Below, piece after piece: positions 8,901 to 16,576 of a stretch of DNA of 64,000 nucleotides. Location of the stretch: assembly GCF_024655565.1 (NCBI RefSeq), contig NZ_JANKOF010000002.1:62001-126000 (forward strand), given 5' to 3'. The DNA comes from Nitratireductor sp. ZSWI3. Lineage in GTDB: Bacteria > Pseudomonadota > Alphaproteobacteria > Rhizobiales > Rhizobiaceae. The notes below the pieces were generated by a model that made no database searches, was not told the DNA's origin, and was given only the letters and a program-made list of their open reading frames with translations. The translations under genes were made by a program, and so were the position numbers. How positions within the stretch are numbered: position 1 is the stretch's first letter; every line of letters starts with the position of its first letter.

Positions 8901-9176
8901 CAGCGTCATCAGGCCGTCGGTGGTGCCCTGGCTCGACATGTAGAGCATGTCCTCGACGCCGTTGATCGCTTCCTCGATCGGGGTCGCGACCGTCTCCGCG
9001 ATGACCTTCGGATTGGCGCCCGGATATTGCGCCCGCACGACGATGGAAGGCGGCACGACCTCGGGATATTCCGAGATCGGCAAGGCGCGCAGGCCCAAAA
9101 GGCCGGCGACCAGCACGAGGACCGAAAGGACGCCGGCAAAAACCGGACGATCGACAAAAAAGCGAGAAATATTCAT
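5928..9176 (-). CDS. RND efflux pump inner-membrane transporter (HAE1 family, MexF/BepE-like)
   Basis: A 1082-residue protein, the usual length for HAE1 pumps. It starts MNISRFFVDRPVFAGVLSVL, has the periplasmic porter domains and twelve membrane segments in two halves. In TM4 the proton-relay pair is present (GIVVDDAIVVVENVER). Near the C-terminus come GLSAKNAILIVEFA and MTSMAFIMGVVPL, typical of MexF/AcrB. It exports hydrophobic drugs or metabolites using proton motive force together with an adaptor and an outer-membrane channel. It is the third gene of an operon (hydrolase-like, adaptor, pump), 149 bases after the adaptor. Substrate is unknown, and no OprN/TolC-like gene is present nearby. 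Confidence 0.95.
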   Translation of the reverse strand: MNISRFFVDRPVFAGVLSVLVLVAGLLGLRALPISEYPEVVPPSIVVRAQYPGANPKVIAETVATPIEEAINGVEDMLYMSSQGTTDGLMTLTVTFKLGTDPDRAQQLVQNRVAQAEPRLPEEVRRLGVTTVKSSPDLTMVVHLLSPNDRYDITYLRNYAVLKVKDQLARIEGVGQVQVFGSGDYSMRVWLDPQKIAERGLSASEVVGAIREQNIQAAAGVVGGAPSLPGIDLQLSVNAQGRLRTPEQFGDIIVKTGEGGEITRLRDIARVELGSAEYALRSLLDNKQAVAIGIFQAPNSNAIQISDDIQQVMDELQLTMPEGVEYRIVYDTTQFVRASIDAVVHTLLEAIALVVLVVIVFLQTWRASIIPLVAVPVSIVGTFAVLYVFGFSINALSLFGLVLAIGIVVDDAIVVVENVERNIEEGLSPRQATYRAMREVSGPIVAIALVLVAVFVPLAFISGLTGQFYRQFALTIAISTVISAFNSLTLSPALAALLLRGHDAPKDWLTRLIDSLFGWFFRGFNRVFGTSSNAYSRGVRGILSRKTLIMGLYLVLVGATVFVFNKVPGGFVPAQDKQYLVGFAQLPDGATLDRTEEVIRRMGDVALDQPGVESAIAFPGLSINGFTNSSNAGIVFLSLKPFEERTTPDLSGGAIAMQLNQKFAGIQEAFIAMFPPPPVQGLGTIGGFKLQIEDRNGLGYEALDAATKAFLGKAYQTPELAGLFSSYQINVPQLYADLDRTKAHQLGVAVTDVFETLQIYLGSLYVNDFNQFGRTYSVRVQADAPFRGRAEDIGKLEVRSQSGEMIPLSALLNVQQSSGPERAMRYNGFLTADINGGPAPGYSSGEAQAAVERIAEETLPPGIGFEWTDLTYQQILAGNSGVIIFPLALLLVFLVLAALYESLALPLAIIMIVPMSILSALTGVWLTQGDNNIFTQIGLIVLVGLSAKNAILIVEFARELEFAGLSPKDAAVEAARLRLRPILMTSMAFIMGVVPLVYSTGAGAEMRIAMGIAVFAGMIGVTAFGIFLTPVFYVLLRALTGNRPLKHTGEGTIPVVPAKEEEGAANQPTVQPLLRAESTDAA

Positions 9177-9262
9177 TGCAACCGCCCTTCCAGAAGCGGG
9201 ATTGACATCGGCGGATGACCGAAAAGGTCACCCGCGAAATTCCATCAGATCACGTGCCTAGC

Positions 9263-9295
9263 GGTGCGATCCCAACAGATGGGTACCATCTGTTT
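9263..9295 (+). repeat. Structured intergenic repeat, copy 2 (hairpin, 9-bp arms)
   Basis: GGTGCGATCC (9263-9272), then arms 9274-9282 and 9286-9294 with a three-base loop. The order and spacing of blocks match copy 1 at 833-867 while stem bases differ in a paired way. It lies between the adaptor and the pump gene of the RND operon, in the opposite orientation relative to transcription from copy 1. It may reduce pump translation or transcription relative to the adaptor. Confidence 0.7.
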
Positions 9296-9325
9296 CGGTC
9301 AGACCACTGGGGTTGCCCCGTCGGC

Positions 9326-10540
9326 TTACTGCGAGGCCGCATCCGCGCCGGCGACCGCCTGCCCGGAGGGCGCCATGGACACCGGCTGCGGCGCCACCAG
9401 GACGCCCGGGCGCACCCTCTGCAGGCCGTTCACGACGATGCGCTCACCGGCATCGAGCCCGTCCTCCACGACACGCAGCCCCTCCGCGGTCGGCCCGAGC
9501 CGCACCTGGCGATAGGCGATCTTGTTCTCGCCATCGACCACGAACACGAACTTCTTGTCCTGGTCGGTTCCGATGGCCCGATCGCTGATGACCAGTTCGG
9601 GACGCGCGTTCGCCTGGCCGAGACGCACGCGGGCGAACTGTCCGGGGATCAGCTGGCTCTCGGCATTGTCGAAGACGGCCCGAACGCGAATGGTGCCGCT
9701 TGCCGTGTCGACCTCGTTGTCGATGAACTGCAGCTCGCCCCGGATCGGCTCTCTCTGCGACACGCTGATCTCCACCGGGATCTGCTTGAGATCGCGCGCG
9801 CCCGAAGACCGTGCCGGAAGCTCGGTCAGCGCCCGTGCCACGTAATCTTCGCCGACGCTGAAGCTCGCATAGATCGGATCGACCGACACGAGGCTCGTCA
9901 ACACCGGCGAGCCGGCGCCGGCCGCAACGAGGTTCCCCCCGGTGATCTCGAGCTTGCCGACGCGGCCCGAGATCGGCGCGCGGATCTGCGTGTAGCCGAG
10001 ATCGAGTTGTGCCGTCTGCAGCGCGGCTTCCGCCGCTCTGAGACTCGCCTCCGCCTCGTGATAGGCGCTGAGCCTCTGATCGAGATCGCTTTGCGAGACG
10101 GTGCGGTTTTGCGCCAGCTTGCGGCCGCGTTCGAGCTCGAGCCGGGTGAGTTCGACGCGAGCTTTTGCGGCAGCGACGACGGCTTCCGCCTGCGCAACCG
10201 CCGCCGCATAGGGTGCCGGGTCGATGGAGACGAGAAGATCGCCCTCCTCAACCAGAGCTCCCTCCCGGAAATGCACGGCCTGGATTGCGCCGGCCACGCG
10301 CGAGCGGATCTGCACGCGGTCGACCGCCTCGAGCCGTCCCGAGAACTCCTGCCACGTCGTGACGTCCCGCGGCTCCACGACCGCCACCGAGACGGGCATG
10401 GCCTGCGGCGCCGCTTCGGCGGATTCGGCTTTGGCGTCCTGCACGTGAAACGTGTTCATGGCCAGCACGCCGGCCGAAATCGAAGCAACAAGTGTTAGTC
10501 CGGCGCCCCACAGGAGCCGGCTCGCAGCAATTTTCGTCAT
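9326..10540 (-). CDS. RND efflux periplasmic adaptor (membrane fusion protein, MexE/BepD-like)
   Basis: A 404-residue protein with an N-terminal signal/anchor (LLWGAGLTLVASISAGVLA), then the lipoyl-like half motifs (RVAGAIQAVHFREGALVEEGDLL and YTQIRAPISGRVGKL) on either side of a coiled-coil hairpin (about residues 105-180), followed by the beta-barrel domain (IRGELQFIDNEVDTASGTIRVRA). It bridges the pump to an outer-membrane channel. I chose ATG 10540, seven bases after AAGGAG, over a TTG two codons upstream. It follows the hydrolase-like gene by 31 bases. Confidence 0.93.
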   Translation of the reverse strand: MTKIAASRLLWGAGLTLVASISAGVLAMNTFHVQDAKAESAEAAPQAMPVSVAVVEPRDVTTWQEFSGRLEAVDRVQIRSRVAGAIQAVHFREGALVEEGDLLVSIDPAPYAAAVAQAEAVVAAAKARVELTRLELERGRKLAQNRTVSQSDLDQRLSAYHEAEASLRAAEAALQTAQLDLGYTQIRAPISGRVGKLEITGGNLVAAGAGSPVLTSLVSVDPIYASFSVGEDYVARALTELPARSSGARDLKQIPVEISVSQREPIRGELQFIDNEVDTASGTIRVRAVFDNAESQLIPGQFARVRLGQANARPELVISDRAIGTDQDKKFVFVVDGENKIAYRQVRLGPTAEGLRVVEDGLDAGERIVVNGLQRVRPGVLVAPQPVSMAPSGQAVAGADAASQ

Positions 10541-10571
10541 GATCAATCTCCTTGAGGCCAGTCAGGCCGAA

Positions 10572-11435
10572 TCAGGTCGAGAGCTTCGCTTGAGGGGAGA
10601 ACGCTCCTGTTTCCTTGAAAAATTTTACGAACAGGGCACGGATGGCTTCCCCCCATCCGGGTCGAGTCTGCCTCGATCCAGAATAGGAAGCGGGCCACCC
10701 GGTCGGCCCGGGCAACACATGCTTGCTGACGCTTACGCCCGCCTGGCGCAGCCGCCGCGCGTAATCCAGACTCTCGTCGCGCATCGGGTCGTCCTCGGCC
10801 GTGACGACGAGCGCAGGGGCGGCGCTCGCAAGGCGCTCGCAATAGGCCGGCACGGCATAGGGATGGCAGGCATTGGCGGCAAAGCCCAGATAGCGGTTCC
10901 ACCCCTCGGCCCAGCGGCAGCCCTTGGAGCTGGCGCTGCCATCGCGGAAAGAACCGGTGGCCATGCAGGGATCGAGCATCGGAGAAAGAAGGATCTGCCC
11001 GCGCAACCCGCCGACATGTTGATCGCGCGCCATCAGAGCCAGCCCTGCGGCAAGGTTGCCGCCCGCTTCCTCGCCGGCGACATAGAGGGCGGAATTCCGA
11101 TCCGCGAGTTTTGCGCGCAAGCCACACAGGCGCCCGAGGAGACCGAAGGAAAGCTCGAGCGCTTTCGGGAAAGGATGCTCGGTCGCTTTGGAATAATCGG
11201 CGGCCACGACCACCGCGCCGGCTTCGGCAAGCTCGATCGACACGTTGTGGCCTTCGGCGGGCGACCCGCCGAGAAAGCTGCCGCCGTGCAGATGCAGCAC
11301 GAGCGGCGGCGTCTTGTCGAACGCCGCGCGCCGATAGACGCGCACCGGCACCTGGCAGGTGTCGCTCTCCATCACGCCTTCTGTCCAACTCACGCTCATT
11401 CGCCCGACAGCCTTGTCCCTTGTGATGCGCTTCAT
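10572..11435 (-). CDS. HSL-type alpha/beta-hydrolase fold protein lacking the catalytic Ser and His
   Basis: A 287-residue protein with the layout of the hormone-sensitive-lipase/acetyl-esterase family: HLHGGSFLGG oxyanion loop at His50, elbow region LYVAGEEAGGNLAAG, and AEDDPMRDE with the acid. In active family members the elbow reads GDSAGG; here Ser is Glu123 and the preceding Asp is Glu122. The late His of the GxxHGF motif is also missing (LPGPTGWP at about 241-248). It is therefore probably not an esterase by the usual mechanism. It is the first gene of the RND operon, facing a LysR gene, with a good Shine-Dalgarno (GGAGGG). A binding or sensory role for the pump substrate is conceivable. 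Confidence 0.85.
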   Translation of the reverse strand: MKRITRDKAVGRMSVSWTEGVMESDTCQVPVRVYRRAAFDKTPPLVLHLHGGSFLGGSPAEGHNVSIELAEAGAVVVAADYSKATEHPFPKALELSFGLLGRLCGLRAKLADRNSALYVAGEEAGGNLAAGLALMARDQHVGGLRGQILLSPMLDPCMATGSFRDGSASSKGCRWAEGWNRYLGFAANACHPYAVPAYCERLASAAPALVVTAEDDPMRDESLDYARRLRQAGVSVSKHVLPGPTGWPASYSGSRQTRPGWGEAIRALFVKFFKETGAFSPQAKLST

Positions 11436-11485
11436 TGCACATCCCTCCTGACAACATTCTGTCTGGAGCCGACGTGCCGCGCTGA

Positions 11486-11499
11486 ATTTCCATGGAAAT
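11486..11499. promoter_or_regulatory. 14-bp perfect palindrome, LysR/RND divergent region (site 1)
   Basis: ATTTCCATGGAAAT reads the same on both strands. It lies 51 bases upstream of the hydrolase-like gene, in the 137-base region shared with the divergent LysR gene, and is followed by a short GGGGA/TCCCC inverted pair (11500-11515). A candidate operator. Confidence 0.5.
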
Positions 11500-11556
11500 G
11501 GGGATCGTTCTCCCCTGGAAAAAGTCTCTTGTTTATGACTTCACTATTTCTACATA

Positions 11557-11570
11557 GGAATAATTATTCC
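11557..11570. promoter_or_regulatory. 14-bp perfect palindrome next to LysR start (site 2)
   Basis: GGAATAATTATTCC is self-complementary and ends two bases before the LysR start codon. A regulator bound here would block its own translation start region or promoter, the usual arrangement for LysR autoregulation. Which of the two palindromes is the LysR site is not decided by sequence. Confidence 0.5.
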
Positions 11571-11572
11571 CC

Positions 11573-12517
11573 ATGGAGATCGCCGTGGATCAGCTCACCG
11601 CCATGCGCACCTTTGTCCGGGTCGTCGAGACCGGCAGCTTCACCCGCGCCTCGGATATGCTCGCCATACCGAAGGCGACCGTTACGAAGCTCATTCAGGG
11701 GCTTGAGGCGCATCTGCGCACCAAACTGCTCAACCGGACCACGCGCCGCGTGCTCGTCACGCCCGACGGGGCCCTCTATTACGACAGGACCGTGCGCCTG
11801 CTGGCGGAGATAGACGAGCTCGACAGCAGCATGGCGAGTTCGCAGCGCCTGCCCAAGGGAAAGCTGAGGGTGGAGATGTCGGGGGCCATCGCGAACCTCG
11901 TCCTGATCCCCGCGCTGTGCGCTTTCCACGACAGCTATCCCGACATCCAGCTCGACCTCGGCATTTCCGACCGGCCGGTGGACATCCTCGGCGAGAACGT
12001 CGACTGCGCCATCCGCGCCGGCGACATCGCCGACCAGTCGCTGATCGCCAGGCGTGTCTCCGCCATCAGCTTCGTGACCTGCGCCGCGCCGCTCTATCTG
12101 GAGCGCTTAGGCGAGCCGCGGCACCCGAAGGATCTCGAACGCGACCACCACGTCGTGGGGTTTTTCCAGGCGGAGACCGGACGGCAGCAGCCCTTCCACT
12201 TCCGCAACAAGGAGACGGAGGTCGAGGTGCACGGGCGCTACATCGTTTCGACCAATGAGGCGGTCACCTACATCACGGCGGCGAAGGCGGGCGCCGGCAT
12301 CGTGCAGGCGCCGCTCTTCATGGTCCGCGACGCCTTTGCCGACGGCAGCCTGCGGCCCGTGCTGACGGAATGGAGCCGGGAGCCTATGCCTCTCTTCGTC
12401 GTCTATCCGCCGAACCGGCACCTGAGCAACAAGCTGCGCGTGTTCGTGGACTGGATCGCCAATCTCCTGGCGGGTTCGGGCATCGATCGCGAGCCCGGGA
12501 TCCTGCAGCCGTCCTGA
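11573..12517 (+). CDS. LysR-family transcriptional regulator, divergent to RND operon
   Basis: A 314-residue protein with an N-terminal winged helix ([53 protein letters not shown]) and a periplasmic-binding-like effector domain from about residue 95 ([39 protein letters not shown]). It belongs to the large subgroup without a strict known inducer. It faces the hydrolase/adaptor/pump operon, the geometry of MexT with mexEF-oprN, so it is most likely the activator or repressor of that operon. ATG 11573 overlaps the edge of a palindrome. Confidence 0.92.
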   Translation: MEIAVDQLTAMRTFVRVVETGSFTRASDMLAIPKATVTKLIQGLEAHLRTKLLNRTTRRVLVTPDGALYYDRTVRLLAEIDELDSSMASSQRLPKGKLRVEMSGAIANLVLIPALCAFHDSYPDIQLDLGISDRPVDILGENVDCAIRAGDIADQSLIARRVSAISFVTCAAPLYLERLGEPRHPKDLERDHHVVGFFQAETGRQQPFHFRNKETEVEVHGRYIVSTNEAVTYITAAKAGAGIVQAPLFMVRDAFADGSLRPVLTEWSREPMPLFVVYPPNRHLSNKLRVFVDWIANLLAGSGIDREPGILQPS

Positions 12518-12590
12518 ACTGAGGCTTCGTCTCCGCAGTGTCCGTACGTGTTCCACGCACGGAATACGCGTGCTCGCCCGACTATAAACT

Positions 12591-12605
12591 TGACATTATT
12601 ATTCA
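12591..12605. promoter_or_regulatory. Candidate IRO box (TGA-N9-TCA) upstream of TonB receptor
   Basis: TGACATTATTATTCA fits TGA-N9-TCA, the iron-responsive operator reported for RirA in rhizobia. The TTGACA that begins at 12590 could serve as a -35 element, so bound repressor would cover the promoter. It lies 74 bases before the TonB-receptor start in an AT-rich patch. Iron-responsive control is inferred. Confidence 0.55.
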
Positions 12606-12678
12606 TGTTTCTTAAGCACGCTCGCAGCCAGGCTGTATGCGCCAAGCCACATCGTTTTACGGGATGCGAGGGGGTGCA

Positions 12679-14898
12679 ATGCGTAACCGGGCTTGGTCAT
12701 TTCTCTTACCGATCTGCTTAATTCCAACCGCCGCCTGGTCACAGGAACAGGCTTCGGGAAGCGGCGAGACGACGCTGCTCGACCGCCTTCTGGTGACGGC
12801 CGGCCGTGACGAACGCTCGATCGCCAGCGTCGCCCAGTCCGTCCAGGTGCTGGAAGAGGAAGACGTCCGCGAGGCGATGAAGCTGTCGCCCGACGCCAAC
12901 GATCTCATCTCACGCCTCGTTCCCGGCTATTCCCCCTCGAACCAGACGATCTCGGGCGCATCCGAGACCTTTCGCGGCCGCAGCGTGCTGATCATGGTCG
13001 ATGGCGTGCCGCGCAACACGCCGCTGCGCGACGTATCGCGCATCCTTTCCCTGATCGACCTCAACACGGTTGAGCGAATCGAGGTGGTGAACGGCGCATC
13101 GAGCCTTTACGGCGCGGGCGCCACGGGCGGCACCATCAACTTCATCACCAAACGCGGAACGAGCGACAAGCCGACCGTCACGATGCGCACCGGCCTTTCG
13201 GTATCCACGACGAATCCCGGCCGGTCCGCAGCCCCTGAGGCAAGCCTCAGCGTCGAGGGACGCCAGAACAATTTCGACTATTTCCTGTCCGCCACCGGAG
13301 ACCTCACACGGCGCACCTATGACGGGCATGGCAACGAGATGGCCTCGGATGCCATGCTGGGCCAGGGCGGCGGCGACCGGACCGGCTCTGCCGACCTGTT
13401 CGGTTCGGTGGGTTACGAGACCGGCTCGCAGCGCTTCGAGATGAGTTTCGACTGGACCTATGCGCGGCAGAAGCCCGATTGGTTCACGGATTACACCGCC
13501 GACCCGGTGCGGCCCGATTTCTCTTCCGCCTACACCGGTGAGCCGCTGGAGGAGGATTCGAAATACCTCACCGGCAAATACACCGACAGCGACTTCGTTC
13601 TCGGCAATCTCGAGATCAAGGCGTTCTACAACGACATCAGCAAGCGTTCGCCGTTCACCACCCTCTCTTCCGTCAACTCGATGGTCTACTATTCCGGCGA
13701 TCCCTTGAACCCGACGGCCTGGTTCAACCAGTCGGCGCTGGAGACACGGCGCACCGGCGTCAATCTCACGATCAACACGCCGATCGACCTTGTTCGCGAA
13801 GGTGCCACGCTGACCTGGGGCGCCGACTACGGTTACGACGAAACCAGGCAAAAACTGACCAACGGCGACGATGCGATCGCGCCAATGTCGCAGCACACGC
13901 TCTCCGCCTTCGCCCAGCTCGAAATGCCGGTCACCGACCGGTTTCGCGTCCAGGGCGGCGTGCGCTTCGACCAGTTCTTTCTCACCGTCGACGATTTCCT
14001 GAGACCGGCCGCCGTCGTCTATCCGGCAACTTCGCTCGCCCATCTTTATCCGGCGGTCAACGTCGCCGGCGGCTCGTTCGATTACAACGCCTTCAGCTTC
14101 AACGCCGGTGCCGTGTTCGACGTTACCAGCGAACTGCAGCTGTTCGGCAATTTCTCGCAAGGATACAGCCTCACCGACATCGGCGCCTTCACGCGCCGCG
14201 CCGGCGTCAATTCCCTCGCCGAGATCTGCGATGCCTATGGAGCGCTCGCCGCCATCTATGGCTGTTCGGGTGTTCCCGATTTCGCCATCAGCTACAGCGA
14301 CATCGCTCCGGAGCCGCAGCTCGTCAACACCTATGAGGCCGGATTGCGCGGTGACTGGGGCGTCTTCCGCGGCACCATCAGCGCCTATCTCTCCACCTCA
14401 GACGACGGGGTCAATTACGATGTGGTGGCAAACCGTGTCAGCCAGCAGAAGGAGCGCATCTGGGGCGTGGAGGCGACGGCCGCTTACGAGGTCAACGACA
14501 TCTTCACCGTGGGCGGCCTGCTCGCCTATCAGGAAGGCAGGTACGACGCCAACCGCGACGGCTCGATCGGCAACGGCGAGTATCTTCCCAACAACCGCAT
14601 CCCGTCGACCTGGAAGGGCCTTGCCTATGTCAGTGCCAGTTTCGGCAACGGCCTGAAGGCACGTGGCGAGATCGAGTATTTCTCCGGACGAGACCGTGTC
14701 GAAGGCGAGAACCTCGACGGCGGCACGCTCGTCAATCTCGCCCTGTCGAAGGAATTCGCCGATGGCGGAGAACTCAGCATCGCCGTCCGCAACGTCTTCG
14801 ACGAATTCTACATCAACCCGACCGCCACCGCCACACGCGGCGCCCCCGTGCCGGGCCTCGGGCGCACGATCTTCGCCGCGTACACGAAGACCTTCTAG
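12679..14898 (+). CDS. TonB-dependent siderophore receptor (IutA/RhtA-like)
   Basis: A 739-residue outer-membrane receptor: signal peptide (SFLLPICLIPTAAWSQ), a possible TonB box (LLVTAG), plug domain with VLIMVDGVPRNTPL and VERIEVVNGASSLYGAGATGGTINFITKR, then a 22-strand beta barrel ending in an aromatic C-terminus (AAYTKTF). It imports a ferric siderophore using TonB energy. I prefer ATG 12679, seven bases after GAGGGGG and directly before a good signal peptide, over an in-frame ATG at 12637. It leads into a small protein and an RhtX-like permease, and an operon for hydroxamate-citrate siderophore synthesis follows, so the ligand is probably that siderophore. Confidence 0.93.
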   Translation: MRNRAWSFLLPICLIPTAAWSQEQASGSGETTLLDRLLVTAGRDERSIASVAQSVQVLEEEDVREAMKLSPDANDLISRLVPGYSPSNQTISGASETFRGRSVLIMVDGVPRNTPLRDVSRILSLIDLNTVERIEVVNGASSLYGAGATGGTINFITKRGTSDKPTVTMRTGLSVSTTNPGRSAAPEASLSVEGRQNNFDYFLSATGDLTRRTYDGHGNEMASDAMLGQGGGDRTGSADLFGSVGYETGSQRFEMSFDWTYARQKPDWFTDYTADPVRPDFSSAYTGEPLEEDSKYLTGKYTDSDFVLGNLEIKAFYNDISKRSPFTTLSSVNSMVYYSGDPLNPTAWFNQSALETRRTGVNLTINTPIDLVREGATLTWGADYGYDETRQKLTNGDDAIAPMSQHTLSAFAQLEMPVTDRFRVQGGVRFDQFFLTVDDFLRPAAVVYPATSLAHLYPAVNVAGGSFDYNAFSFNAGAVFDVTSELQLFGNFSQGYSLTDIGAFTRRAGVNSLAEICDAYGALAAIYGCSGVPDFAISYSDIAPEPQLVNTYEAGLRGDWGVFRGTISAYLSTSDDGVNYDVVANRVSQQKERIWGVEATAAYEVNDIFTVGGLLAYQEGRYDANRDGSIGNGEYLPNNRIPSTWKGLAYVSASFGNGLKARGEIEYFSGRDRVEGENLDGGTLVNLALSKEFADGGELSIAVRNVFDEFYINPTATATRGAPVPGLGRTIFAAYTKTF

Positions 14899-14907
14899 GG
14901 GATCGTG

Positions 14908-15288
14908 ATGGCCGTTCACCTGCGCCGCAAAGGAGCCACCCTCTCCCTGGTCGTCGCAGAGCCGGCCGAACGGAACGACGGTGCACGCTACATCGAGGCG
15001 CTCGAGGAGATCGCCGGGGAAACGGCCCCCTTCGCCCTCCTCGTCGCCTTTGACGGCAGGCTCGACCTCGACCACGAGCACCGCCGGGCCCAGAATCTCT
15101 GGTTCAAGGCAACGCGCGGGAAAATGAACGCGACGTGTCGCGCCGTGGCGGTCCTGCGCGAGAACCCGACGCCGGAGATGCAGCGTACCTTCTCCGGTCT
15201 CTGGACGTTTCCCGTGCTGGTGACGCGAAGCCGGGCGGAGGCCGAGACCTTCCTTGCCACCCATCTGCCGGCCGGGAGGACGTCATGA
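14908..15288 (+). CDS. Small protein of unknown function between receptor and siderophore permease
   Basis: A 126-residue soluble protein without signal peptide. It has an alternating beta/alpha pattern (ATLSLVVAEPAE, FALLVAFDGRLDLDHEHR, CRAVAVLRE, FPVLVTRSRAEAETFLATHL) that resembles the SpoIIAA/STAS-like fold, including a final AEAETFL helix, but this is only a by-eye impression. GTG 14905 is an alternative start. It sits 9 bases after the receptor and overlaps the permease by four bases (ATGA), so it belongs to the uptake operon. A cytoplasmic step after import, such as regulation or iron release, is a guess. Confidence 0.75.
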   Translation: MAVHLRRKGATLSLVVAEPAERNDGARYIEALEEIAGETAPFALLVAFDGRLDLDHEHRRAQNLWFKATRGKMNATCRAVAVLRENPTPEMQRTFSGLWTFPVLVTRSRAEAETFLATHLPAGRTS

Positions 15289-16565
15289 CAGACGAGCCCG
15301 CCGCCGCCGTCCGGCGCGCGATCGGCCCCGACCGTTACCGGCTTTTCTGCGTGCTCGCCGGCCTGTACGTCGCCCAGGGCATACCCACCTATCTCTTCGC
15401 GGCGGCGATCCCGCCCATCCTGCGTGAACAGGATGTGTCGCGAACGGCGATCGGCTTCTTCTCCATCCTCCTGCTGCCGCTGGTCCTGAAGTTCCTGTGG
15501 GCGCCCGTCGTCGACCGCGTGCGGCCGTTCGCCCGCGCGCATCGCGCCGGCTGGGTGATCGTCACGCAATGCGGCATCATCGCATCGATCCTGTCGTTGA
15601 TCGCCGCCGGACCAGCCAATGTCTGGGCGATTTTCGCCATCGGCTTCGTCGCCTCGCTGCTGCTCTCAACCCAGGACATCGCCACCGACGGCTATGCGGC
15701 AAAACACCTGAACCGCGAAGACCGGCCGATCGGCAACGCGATCCAGGGCGGTGCGGTGGCCTTCGGCGTCATCGTCGGCGGCACGCTCGGCCTGGTGCTC
15801 TATCGCCATGCCGGGTGGACCGTCATGCTGGTGACCATCGCGCTCCTGTCGCTGCTGCCGCTCGCCGCCGCCTTTGCCATGCGCGAGGCGGACCCCGCGC
15901 CGACGCAAGCCGGAACGGCGCTCTCGCGGCCATCCATCATGGCGTTCCTGCGCCGGCCCGAAGCGCGGCAGATCCTCTGGATCGCGCTCATCTACAGGGC
16001 GAGCGAAGGTCTGGTGAAGGCCATGGAAGGGTCCTATCTCGTCGACGCCGGCATCCCGCTCGACGCGATCGGCTATCTGTCGGGCGCTTCTGCGGCGACG
16101 GCCGGGCTGGCGGGCTCCGTCATCGCCGCGCTCCTGCTGAAACGCTGGGGCGCCGGCGCCGTGCTGGGACTGCTCGGCGGCCTGAGAACCGTCTGCTTCC
16201 TGGTCTTCGCCTTGCACGCTCTGGGTGCCGTCGTCGGGGTCTGGCCGCTCTACGGCGCCTCCGCTTTCCAGACGCTGATCCGCTATATGGAAATCGTCGC
16301 CCTCTACAGCCTGTTCATGAGCGTGACCTCGTCCGAGCAGCCGGGAACGGATTTCACCATTCTGGCCTGCGCTCAGCTCATCGTCTATCTGGTCGGATCC
16401 ATGAGCTCGGGCATGTTGGCCGACGCTTTCGGCTACGGTGCCCTCTTCGCTTTCTCCGCCGCGCTTTCGGGCGTCGCGGTGCTCGCAACCCTTCTGGTGC
16501 TGCGCGCCGGCACGCGGGAACTGCCGGGCGCTGTCCTGCCCACCGGGACGGGAGGCCAGCCGTGA
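15285..16565 (+). CDS. RhtX/FptX-type siderophore importer (MFS)
   Basis: A 426-residue protein with twelve predicted membrane segments and the features of the AmpG/RhtX-like MFS group: YVAQGIPTYLFAAAIPPILRE near the start, LPLVLKFLWAPVVDR, STQDIATDGYA in TM4-5. RhtX of Sinorhizobium and FptX of Pseudomonas carry an intact ferric siderophore over the inner membrane as one polypeptide, replacing an ABC importer. The ATG overlaps the stop of the small upstream gene and lies eight bases from GGAGG. The pairing with a TonB receptor supports this role over an AmpG muropeptide permease. Confidence 0.87.
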   Translation: MTDEPAAAVRRAIGPDRYRLFCVLAGLYVAQGIPTYLFAAAIPPILREQDVSRTAIGFFSILLLPLVLKFLWAPVVDRVRPFARAHRAGWVIVTQCGIIASILSLIAAGPANVWAIFAIGFVASLLLSTQDIATDGYAAKHLNREDRPIGNAIQGGAVAFGVIVGGTLGLVLYRHAGWTVMLVTIALLSLLPLAAAFAMREADPAPTQAGTALSRPSIMAFLRRPEARQILWIALIYRASEGLVKAMEGSYLVDAGIPLDAIGYLSGASAATAGLAGSVIAALLLKRWGAGAVLGLLGGLRTVCFLVFALHALGAVVGVWPLYGASAFQTLIRYMEIVALYSLFMSVTSSEQPGTDFTILACAQLIVYLVGSMSSGMLADAFGYGALFAFSAALSGVAVLATLLVLRAGTRELPGAVLPTGTGGQP

Positions 16566-16576
16566 CCGCAGCGGGC

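Noticed and set aside
5964-9218. Long plus-strand frames opposite the RND pump
   Set aside because: Low-complexity His/Asp/Arg-rich translations mirror the pump's codons; the pump itself is unambiguous.
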